Shown here: positions 32,601-44,600 of the stretch, piece after piece | How positions within the stretch are numbered: the first letter of the stretch is position 1 | Layout: every line of letters starts with the position of its first letter | Assembly: GCA_947652115.1 (NCBI GenBank) | Contig: OX393572.1 | Location: 1,931,102 to 1,995,101, forward strand | DNA length: 64,000 bases | DNA from: Blastomussa wellsi | Taxonomy: Eukaryota > Cnidaria > Anthozoa > Scleractinia > Plerogyridae | Reading direction: 5' to 3' | The notes under the pieces: model-generated | What the model was told of the DNA's origin: nothing | What the model saw: the letters and a program-made list of their open reading frames with translations, nothing else | The model's database searches: none | Made by a program: the position numbers and the translations under genes

Positions 32601-35600
32601 GGCCATGTGCCACAAAACTTATTGTTTTATTATTGGAACTGGAATATTACTTTAAGTTATAAACTCAACAGAATTGCCTGCGTTGTGGTTTCAAGTCTTG
32701 CTAGTAATTCTGCTGTAAATGGACCTAGCCAACATCAATGCTGGGCTAGTAAATTTTTTTGGGCTAGTAACATCTAAGGTGTCACTTGCCACAAGGCTAG
32801 TAAGTTGACAAGTTAGTGTCGAGCCCTGGTACTTTACCTTTTCAGCCTCCTTAGTTTCATCAAAAAGTCGCTTCTGCCTGCGGACTGGAACCGAGCGAGC
32901 ACTCTGCCAAACCTCCACCCACATGTTGCCTGGAATACGCATGCGCAGGCTAAGGTGCCCCTCCTCTCGCCACTATGAAAAGGAATGGAAACGAATACCA
33001 GTTAAGATGTAGTTGAATCCATTCTCGTCCCCATAGCCCTTTTCGTTTCTCTTAGCCGGCAGGGCCTTGGCACGAAAAACGAAGGGCTCTGGGGACATAC
33101 GATTTAAAAAAAAATCGAATATTTTTTATTGGCTGTTGAGAAGAAAGATGTCAAAATGTTCGCCGGTCGCCTTATTACAACATACAACACGTAGAAACAT
33201 CAATGCTATATACATGAAGTCCGGAAGTCCTAGAATCTTGGATTAGAAATCCTTTGTCTCCAGAGCCCTATGGGGACGAGAATAGGGGAATCCGAGCTTT
33301 AAACTTTGAAAAGAGGTTATACCGGTAATAGCAGGTTAAACAGGTTGAGTAACCTTGCACGGTGGATGTAGTTCGTCCACATTTCCCGCCTTTGCGTCAT
33401 TCATAAGAGTCTTCGCGTTGCTCAGCACATCTTCGTCAGATATCTCGAAGTCTTCTGTGTCCCAGCCATCTTCCACTGAACTTTTACTGCTAGCAGCTGA
33501 ATAAAAGATATGAAGAAATTGTGAAAACTGAGAAAAAATGTGTCTGGAGTGGATTTCTAGCGGCTGTCGTTATCGTAATCAAAAGTCATGGCAGAACCAA
33601 CCACTTATATGGGAATAAGTGGGAAAACGAGAGCTAAACGCGGGAAAAAAGATGCAACGGTTACAAGGCAACAGAACACAAGCGCGGCAAAGCAAGTACC
33701 GGTTGCTTGATTAGCTAAGAAGACGTCACTTCTTTAACTGAACACGTTGCTCAGGGAATCTATTATCTTCCTACCCGTGAGTCTGACAGCAGTGGTACCC
33801 GCTGTTTCGTCCCTCTTTTTTCTTTCATGTCTCAGTCTCCTCAATTCTTCAATCTCCTCTTCTGTCTCGGGGCCTGATATCCAGTCAAACGGTGAGTACC
33901 AACGCACAAAATCTTCCAACAAACAACCGGGATTCGCCGCCTTACAAGTAAAATAGACAAGTCAAGAGTTAAAAAGGTCTTACTAGCTTGGAAGTGAACG
34001 CTTTAGCCTGTGGACAGTCTTGTCGGAGCCTGTTCACAGCCTATGAGTGCTTTGGCAGAGGAGTCTGCAACATAAATGAGCGGGAGTATGACAGTTTCTT
34101 AGTTTGAGTGACAATTTTACGGTGGGGGTGTCAACTCTAAGAAGGACTGTTTCAATAGAAAAACAAAATTCTTCCGAGGAGAATTTGCAGGAAATCTGGA
34201 GACTTGGAAATTTCCAAGAAACACGAAGTAATGAAGTTAAAATTTCGGGAACTTCTAGATTTTGGGCGGAATTTCTCCCAAATATTCGGGAAGATATTCC
34301 AGATTTTCGGGAGGACTTGTTTTAGAGCTGTCACCCCCGTAATTTTGTTGCCAGGCGGAATGAGTAAATGCAATAGATATTGTGCAAAATTGATGGTTAC
34401 CCGGCCCAACGATTTTGCAATATCTGTTTGTTCACATGGATGAAAATAGTCTATGATCGTGGTTTATTAGCTCATTCATGTGCGCATGCACAGAATGAGG
34501 TTTTGTCGACTTTCGATTCAACCGGATGTCGACTAAGTCTTGTGGAACAATTTTGTGGACCGTAGATATTAACCAAATATGGAAATGACCGGATATGGCG
34601 ATTGACCTCGCCACCCTACCCCCCCCCCCCCCTACCCCTTCGACTAAATACAACCTGTGATATCATCCCGCAGTGTATTAAGCATACAAGAAAGTGGAAA
34701 GAAAAAAATTCACGATGTACCTAATATATTGACTCGAAGTCACAATGTCGCAACTTTTTTAAAAATTCAATATATGGAAGGAATGATAAGCTGAACTGTA
34801 CGCACCCAAGTGGACCCCAGACGGGTTTTTTTACACACGTCGTCAGAGCACGAGGCGGCGAGGCGGCCATATTGGAAAATTGCTGAGGTCGTTTGCTGGT
34901 AAGTACCTTTGCGTGAAGCATTGCTTTATTATTGTGCTTTTTCTTCGAAGCTCTTAAACATACAACACACACATCATTAATAGCGGCCAAGATAGTCACA
35001 CTAAAACATTTTTGGAGCTCCACCAGTTTCGATCCTGACTTGAGGCTCGCGCTTACAAAACTCAGAAAACTGCTCAACAATCTGCTTTACAAACCACTTT
35101 ACAAAGTGCTGAAAATATTTGAAATACAAACCACGAAACAATCTCTTATCAAAAGATGCTTGAGATTGCTATAAGTCACTTGAGATCGATCACAGGCAAT
35201 GTTATGAAGTTTATGAAGACGAAGCTGTCCTTCTTGGCGAGTAAGTTTCGTTTACTGTTCAAACCACAGGCAACAACAACACAGAATTTGGAAGAGTTGA
35301 ATGCCGTATCACACAATGAAAGCAGCATTAACGAGGACATTTTCACTTCCTGCTGTTCACCGAACATGAATGAAGTCCCAGTAAAGGTAAAATATAAACA
35401 TAAAATGTGCAGATCTCGCTTTGATGTGTTTGTTAATTTGTATCAACATAAGCTAATTCGAACGAGGAGTAGAGCGGTGTCAAGAATCCCAACAACTGAA
35501 ATAAAGCGTGCTTTGCAAAAGAGCAAAAAAGCTATAATTAAAGTGCAAAAACTTTTCAAAAGAGTTGTGCCACAGTCATCAAGGCTTCATGCATACTTAA

Positions 35601-38600
35601 GCAGGAAAAGCAGTTTCTACCACAGGATGAACAATCAATTCTCTGTAGTTTCTGATCATAAGCAAAAGTCAGCTAAAAAGCAAAGGTTGAAGTTTCATCA
35701 ACAAAAATATCAATCCAAATATAGTTTGTTTTTTCTTTTTGTACAAACAAGAACCCCAAAGCACAAAAAGTCTGTTGTCTGTGTCAATGCTGATGAACAT
35801 CGTTTAAAGAAGTTAGAGTGCTCCAGTGTACAGATAATTTGGGTAGCTCATTGTAAAATAACATTAAGTGGTGATGTAGAAGAGAATCCTGGGCCTTTCA
35901 CCCAAACAAATGATAAGAATGTGTCATACACCACAACAGTCAATTCACTGTCGTTATTTGAATCCAGATTGTCTGAACTTGGTAGAGTTCCAGTGAATGT
36001 GTTAGGAGATGGGAATTGTTTCTTTCGTGCAGTCTCATGCCAGCTGTATAACACCCCTGACTATCATTTGCATATACGCTCTCTTGGTATTCAGCATCTT
36101 CTGCAGTGTTCAGGTGTCCTAGAGTCATACTACAGTGATCATAAACCACTGTTTATTTCATTGAAAAGTATATAAGAATTTCTATATTTGAAAATATTAC
36201 TTCTGTAGTTTCCCACATAATATTTTGAAATGTTTGCCATGTAATTGTTACATACAACATTCCAGCTTAATTTATCACCATGTTACACAGGCTTACTATT
36301 TGAAATCATAATGCAATTAGACATGAACAAATTCACTAAAAAAATGATCAAACAAGACAGGGAGTCCCCAAGGCTGGTCTCCCTGTGCTTAGTTTCTTGG
36401 CCCCTTGAGTACACAAGGCAGGTGAGTTTGCACATATTCACCCTAATCAACTGTGAGGGCTATATGGACCAAAGAAGCACTTTCCTAAAATTATATTAGT
36501 CAGTATAAATATTAATCAATATTATCCCTTATGTTACAGGAACAACTATAATGGTGTGGAAAGGAAAATATACAATAAAGATGTATTCAACACAATAAGA
36601 CACTGACAGACATCTCCCAGATCTAGCTAAACAAAAGATGTGATATGATGTTGTGATACTGGTAGAATCTATTCAAAGCATTCAAAGGAATATCTGCTGT
36701 TTGCAGCTTAACAGTTTAACTGATGCCAGGCTACCACACAATAAACAGCAGAGGTGTGTCAGGGTCATAGACATGCACTTCTGATTTCGAGACTTTGCAA
36801 GGAGACATTTTGCTGTCATACAGTATACAGTAAACAACATTCCTAGCTGAATACTGTCTGCTTCAAATAATATCAGCATCCAAGACATCTGCTTTCTGCA
36901 CCTAAACAGTTAAACTGATGTCGAACTACTGTACAGAAAATTACAGAGGTATTGCGTGGTCATGGAGGCAAGAAATTACAATAAATTACAAAACAATAGT
37001 TTTACTATAAATCACTTGAACAAGGATGACAGCTCATGTGCATACATGTAAAATATTATCACAAACGCAGTGGAAAAACATAATTGCTAACTTTGTTGTC
37101 AACTTGCCTTAGTGTGCATCTATTACAATTCATAGTAAAAAAAAAATAGAAAATTAGATTATAATTATTTCTCCCAGAGACACAGAGTAAATATAAAGTT
37201 GTTTGCTGGTTACAGCAGAAAATATTTTTCTCTGGTTCTTTCTTCAAATAGTCACCACCCTGGGTGCCAGAGGGTTTTTTTTCGAAATTTATTTGCCTCC
37301 AGCTATTTGATGAATGCATTTAAAGCATTCTTATACGAACTCTGGTTCCTCCTGCTCCTCTTCTACAGCCTAACAAAAAGTCTTTTCAAGCTTTATTTAA
37401 TTTTAAACTTGAAGACAATTAAATCAAAACTCGCATGTTCTATGAAATGGAGTGATAATGACAAAAAAATAGTTAAAAAAAAAACAGACAGCATTTATAA
37501 CCTGTCAGCCTAAAATGTACCACTTAGAGTAGGGGCAGCTCTAGGGGTAGGGTGCAGGGAAGGTGCTAACCTTACCCCCACCAAGAGGTGACCTTTGCCT
37601 CTCTGACATTTATTTACATAACCTTTCAGTGTGTTCTGGATCCAACCCTAGAAATAAAACTCCCTCTTCAGAAACTATGTACTTTTGCAGAACTGATTTT
37701 ATTACCATTCATGTTGTTATTATTATTAGAACATGTTTAGACTCACCTGGGAAAATGCATGGCTTTTTTTACTGTGTTCAAACCGTTCTCGACTTTTTAA
37801 TTTCATTTTTTTCATTTCATTTTTCTTCACGCCTCCCAGTCGTTGTCCTGGAGACGAGCATGCCTCCGAACGTGCGCGCGCATACCTCGTGCTCTGGGCT
37901 CTTGCGCTGTCTCTTCGCTCATTCCCTGTGCATGTAGAAGATGGCTTCAAATTCTCCAGCGAAATCTTCTTCATCTAGCCCGTATAAAAACGTCCAGGGA
38001 TACATCCATGCAGTCTCTGAAATCCGAACACCTGCTAATCCAAAATCTTCTAGATATTTTGAGTTCATCGTTCAAGAAAACGACGAGAAAACTCGAGTGG
38101 TCTGTTTCAACACAGAAAACAAGGATGAGCTCAAACGAAGGGAGCAACACAAACTTCCAACTTGCCTCACTAGCATCAGCCCACAGAAAAAAAGATACAG
38201 TGATGGTGTAGAATACAAGATGAACAAGTACTCGAGAATCGAACCAGCTAAAAACCTTGAGTTTCAATGGAAATCTTCGAACACCAACCGAAGTGAAATG
38301 ACTGTAACACAACTACTTCAGAGTACACCCAATGGACAGTCTGTCGGACTAAAGGCAAAAGTTTTATTCAAAGGTGAGAGGGAAACTGTGTACTCGAAGA
38401 ACTTGAAAAAAAACATCACTAAATGTGACCTTGTTGTCGCTGACAGTACTGGAGCGATCACCGTGACGTTATGGGAAAGTCAAATCGACCAAGTTGAACA
38501 GGACAGTTGTTATAACTTCAAAGAACTGAAGTTAAACTTTTTCAACAAAATTTATCTAGGATCTTCCAAAAGTACTACGATTGAACAATTGAATGAAAAC

Positions 38601-41600
38601 ATTGACATACCTACAAACATAACAAGTGAAGCTGGCAATCTAAAGCCGAGTGAAAAGGTCACAACGCCTATCACCGGCACCGTATTAGCTGTCGACATAA
38701 AGAAGACCTATATCTGTATAAACTGCAAATCCAAAATTCCTGATGATCCAGACAAAGGATTTGTCAAGTGTCCGAAATGCAATTTTTCTGTCAACATGCA
38801 GTTCTTAGCAGTCTATTTGAAACAATTGCAAATGCCCCTGGATTCAGTATTGACAAAAATATAGACAACTTATCATCAAATACCATGGAGTTAACCCTTC
38901 TTAATGCCAGCAAATTACTTTTTCAAGTAATCACTAACGAGAAAATTGTGAAATCTATCACCATTTAATATTATTTTGCTGTTGATGCTTTTTAGTACAT
39001 AATTTGGAAATAATTATGTTCTGAAACTGCATAATTTCAAATTATTACTACTTCGCTGTTAATGTTCTCGTCCCGTTTTCAAATAGTTGCGTTCTGTAAA
39101 ATAGCAGTAAAAATATCTACTACTATTGTGCTGTTTAATATTTCACATTATGAAATCGTTTAGTTGTGTTCCAGCTTCAATTTTTCTGTCAAGTAATACT
39201 GAACCAAAATTTAAATTACTATTTCACTATTGTATGTTCTAATGTCATTTTGAAATAGATATGTTGTGTTAACTTCATGCAGTTATTTCTGTGAAACAAT
39301 TAATAGTCTCTAGTCTTCAATTACTATTTCAAAATTGGTTCAATGTTATGAACACTACTTCTGAGAAGTAATCGTCTACCACAATTTTATTTACTATTTT
39401 ACTGTTGACATTCTTATCTCATTTGAAAATAAAGTTGTTGTGTTAGCTTCAATTATTTCTGTGAATGCAGTGATACTCCAGCCCTAGCACCTAAAAAAAT
39501 CACTACGAAGAAGTTATTTTAGAGTGATTTTACTTGGGCCCTGAAACACTATCTAACAGTTTTTTTGCAAGTAGTAAACAAATTCAACATAAGAAACGAT
39601 GAAATACCAATAAGTGCATAATAATGATTACACAGGCCAAATAAAATCACTCTAATGCCTAGTTTATAATGCTAAATTTTCTTTCTGGATGCCCTACAAT
39701 TCTGCATGTTCCATTTCTGACTTTTACTGATGCCAATGCAACCCAACCCCAACTCATCCGGGTTTGTTGAACACTTGCTCTATCGCAAACGTTACAAAAC
39801 ATGTTCATTACAGTACTATCAACATGAATGAGCTGGCTCCAAGAGCCCTTTGATTATTTTTGTAAGCGTTTCAACTGCTGTTCACTACGCGTAGTAGAAA
39901 TATTAAGAGTCTTCAGTTTACCTTAAAGGCCTCCATGTCAGAAAGCAGAGAAGCACACTGCATTTGAGCCCTCACACGAGCCCCTTCTTCAGAGGTTCCT
40001 AGTTGTGTGAGGATTTCAGCTTGTTCCTCTAGCATGTCCTCAGTCATTGGCGCTGGCTCCTAGCTCCATATAAAGGAAAACGAAAACAAAAATTAGACAT
40101 GACACGATATTAATTTTATTTCACGCAATATCACCATAGTGTGAGGTACGTCAGTGCGCTGGACTCCGGGATCGGGTTCGAGCCCTGACCGGGGCACTGT
40201 GTTGTGTTCTTAGGCGCTCCGACGAAGGGCTAACGCTCGAAACGTCAGCACTTGAATCTCTTTACGGTGGCCAATTGACATTATCAACCCAGTTGATAAA
40301 ACCAAATTATATTGTTATACTTCCCACCGACGCAGCACCATAGTTTCTTTAGAAACTTACTCCCCCCCCCCCCCCTTAACTCTCACAGTGCCTCTCTCCA
40401 CCCAGGGGTATACATGGTACCTTCCAATTGTTGGGAAAACTGACAGAATGCTGAGGAGTAACCTGCGATCGACTGACATCCCACGCAGGGGGAGTAGAAA
40501 TACTCGTCCCCACTTCACGTTACAGATTTTACAGAAACCGGAATTCAAGCGCAGACATCTGTGAGCTAGTTGGCCTAAAGACTTCACTTATATCAGTATA
40601 TTTTACTCATCAACGTACTCCTTCTTCAATGTCCTGTTGTTTTGTGGCGTTCTCGTTGCCGTTGCCGTCCTAGTTGCTAAAACTCCCTATTATTCTGGTT
40701 ACGACACCCATCAATTGTCATTTTTTAGTGGTGCACCTCCCCCCCTCCCCTCCCTAAGAAAACTCCTGGATCCACCCCTGCTGAACATTCACAGACGTTG
40801 TCCTACCTGAGTGACTGGAACTAGCAGTGGTTCTCCAGAAACGAGAAGTTTTAAATCCCCAAACGGTTCTTTCGCTCCTTCTCTTTTACAAATCGGCGCG
40901 TTAATATCACTATTATCCTCGTATAAATCATTAGCTGTCCTTTTTATATTTTTTGTATTCCGCGCATTGCTTCTGTCATCATTTTCAACTTCATCTTGGC
41001 TTTCAACGGCCTCGAAAAATTCGTCATCATCTGAAATGCTTGACTGAGAGTCCATTTGAGCGCTAAAACTACTTTTATGTAGATTTTCTGAGTTTAAATT
41101 ATAGGTTTTAGTTCTTGTATCAGAGTTTTTGTCCACGTCGGGAGAAAATTGAAGGCTTGCTACTCGAATCTTGGAAAGCCTTTTTCTTTCGATACAACAG
41201 TTAAGCATCTGAAAAAAGATAAAAATTTAATTAAGAATTACAAAAAGTAGTGTAAAAGGCCGACGTTTCGGCGTCTTCAAGCCATTATAAATATTGTGTA
41301 GCAAATTATCATACGATGCGTTCAAATACCAGTTTCAAAGTCTCTAAATTTGCATAACAACAAAAACTCACATATAGATTCCTTAGTCAGACAGATACTT
41401 TCCGCAAGGACAGAGCAAGTTCGCACGTTTTTAGTCCGGTCTAATTTGTTGTTGCACTGACCAAGCACGTGAACTTGTCCAGAAGACACACAGGCATTGC
41501 AGTATTGTGTTCGTTGAAGAAATGCTTGTATATAGACGACGATTTCTGTTTATGTCCATCAACCCGTTCATGAAACTTGCCCCGAGTGTAACCAACATAC

Positions 41601-44600
41601 CCTGCACCACACAGGTTACAGTGAAATTTATATACTATTTGCAACTCAATAAAGCGATAAGTTCTGTGAGAATAATTCCGTTTTAGTTACACAAAAAAAC
41701 TGAAGTTATTCACGTAATTTTCTAAACGCGCAGAAGGGTGTAACCAACAAACGAACCTGCAGCTTTTGATGAATCAAGCAACTTCCAAGATTGGGTGGCT
41801 GTAATTTTAATCTGTGTAATATAATTGCAAATAGTAAGCATTCATACTTATGGCAACAGACTGCAACTATATATTTAAGCAATAGAGGACTTTTTCCCTG
41901 TTTACATAGAAAACCCCCGAGTGTTTAGATGAGGCTATGTAAACACAGAAAAAGTCCTCTATTGCTTTTATAAAATATTTCTTAAAAATACGGACAAATC
42001 TAGAACGTCACAACCGTGTTTACGTACTCTCATGTAAACGCACCTATCAACCAATGAGAGCGCACGTAGAATCTCAGTTGTTTTATGATAAATAATATAC
42101 TTGTTCCGCAACACCAGCTAGTGGTCAAAACGGTATTTGAAACCAGTGACAACAACAAACAACAACCATGATTTCAAGTTTGACACCCTAAACACTCGAC
42201 CAGGCTTTCCTCATTGCTCAAATGTCACAAAATTCATTTGACATTATATTCCAATTCATAGACTGTATCTCGTATCATGCTTTGTCATATTTTCATATCA
42301 TGCTTTGACATATTTACCTGGGAATAAATATGTCATTTTCCCATCTATATCGCATTTCCAATACAAATTCCTGCCATAAATGAGCCACAGCTCTTAAGCC
42401 TGTAGAAAGTGAGACAAACCGTTTATCAAGTTCACAATTCAAGAGTGTTTTACTTTACCTTAATGTCTGCTACCAGAAAAAAATGTCTGCTACTACTACG
42501 CAAACATAGAATGGTAAACCTGTGGCATACAGAGTTTTTGTTTGAGGGGTACCCGACCCCGGTCTGATGGGTAACCCCTGCAATGGACTAGCATCCCATC
42601 CAGGGAGTGAGAATACTCCGAATCGCTTCATGCTAGGGCAACAGGGAGAAGCTCCAACCTGATGGGCTGCAAGGCTTGACACAGACTTTACTTACTTAGC
42701 TATAAAGGTCTGATATTCACTCACCTCCGTAACTATGATAAACTATACAGATACACACAGCAAGGAAGAAAGTAAGGCTTTCTTCAGGCGCAGTTTTCAA
42801 ACCACGAAACTTGTCCTAATAAAACAATGGGAAGTTAGTGTGACCAACTACACTCTGTATGCATTGCTAACCTACATGGTTAGATGGTGAAATTCTGTCT
42901 GACAAAAAGATGGTAAGGAAGCGCAGTTTGTTTGACAGCTGTTAACGCTTTGATTTTTGACTGACAACTGGGTGCAAAAATTGCCAGGTCAGGCTCCTGT
43001 ATGGAAAACTGTGCGAAATGTTTAGCGAAAAGCTGGCCTACTGGCATACGTAATTCAACACTATTTCCAAATAAATATGTTCACACCTGAGGTCCCTGCT
43101 CTTGTTTAGCATCCTTGCTACTTTCCATCTTATTAAACAGTAATTCCTGTTGTTTGATTTCCAAATCTTCTAAGTCTTGATCTGCATCTGGAAATAGGTG
43201 CTGTGGGTAAAAACAACATTTTAGGCATCAGTGGCATAAACATCGAATTAAAAATAAAATTGTTCTTTGGGAAAAAAAAGAGAGATGTGAAGTATGAAAC
43301 TGAAAATTGTTGAAACAAATGTGACCTCTCGCACAAAAACGTACAATAGTGGCTTTCCGTTTTTGAACGGAATTCCGTGCAAAGCCCGTACACTACCTGT
43401 GCAGGAAATATTAACATATGTGCGAACGACTTCGGTTACCCGTGCAGGAAATATTAACATACGTGCGAACAACTTGTGTTACCCGTGCAGGGTACATAAA
43501 GAGTCTCGAGACTTCCGACTTCCGACTACCAACTTCAAGCTTCCAACCTCAGACTTCCACCTTCCAATTTTGCACTTTCAACTTCCAAATTCCAACTTCA
43601 GACTTCCAAGTTCAGATTTCCACCATCCGACTTCCATGTTCCAAATTCCAACTTCAGACTTCCAAGTTCAGATTTCCACCATCCGACTTCCATGTTCCAA
43701 ATTCCAACTTCAGACTTCCAAGTTCAGATTTCCACCATCGGACTTCCATGTTCCAAGTTCCAACTTCAGACTTCCAAGTTCCAACTTTGAGCTTCTTCAG
43801 ACTTATGATTTCTGACTTCAGACATCTGACTCCAGATTTTCAACTTCAGAATTCCGACTCCTGAATCCCGACTTCACACCTCACACCTCCAATGTCCTAC
43901 TTCCAAAGCTATGAATGTACTTGGTAAATAGATTAAAGACTTATTTAAACATTATTCATGAAAAGAAAAAGGGTGTACACCTTGAGTATTTCATGTAGAA
44001 GTTTCCCAGGAATAGGAAATTCTTCCGAGCTCCGTTCACTCATAGCTGATATTCTTGATGTTGCCCTGGATACCGCAGTAGATAATGACGTCACATGTGG
44101 AGCTTCGGTTAACCTCTGTAGAGCATGTGTAATGTCTGCTAGGTTGTCTGAATAGAAAATACCATCACAGATTTGAGATTTTAATACTTGCATGCAAAGG
44201 TGGAAATTTATGACTTTTACAAACTCAAATATTCCGTGGGGAAACTCCCATATGAAAAGAACTTCAATGAAAAGAATTTCAATTAAACTACTAAAAGAGT
44301 GCAATCTGGGCATGGCTCAAGTCTTTTTCAAATGGAACACCCTACACAAGTTAACAAGGACCAAGACCAGATTAGACATTTCATGATATTTTATATGATG
44401 TGGCTACAGCCGGAACAGCAGATCATTATGGTTGTCAGGTTGTTTCCAGTTAGTTCAACTCCTGCTTGTTTGTGGCTAGCTTTCACTTTGTGGTTTGGGC
44501 AATACTGTACTATATAGAATTTGTTTGCCATATAAATTGTGAAAAAATTGGGGTTCTTAGCAGTTAGCTAGCATCCAGTTATTGTGGTGGTTAAGTGAGG

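Noticed and set aside
37563..38211. Open frames overlapping the start of the RPA-like gene in other frames
   Set aside because: They overlap the well-supported 37941-38864 frame, have no motifs and look like shadow frames.
43294..43864. Two overlapping long open frames (173 and 148 codons)
   Set aside because: They are translations of the ACTTCC minisatellite at 43497-43880 in different frames, with no domain signal, and lie in a RAB3GAP1 intron.
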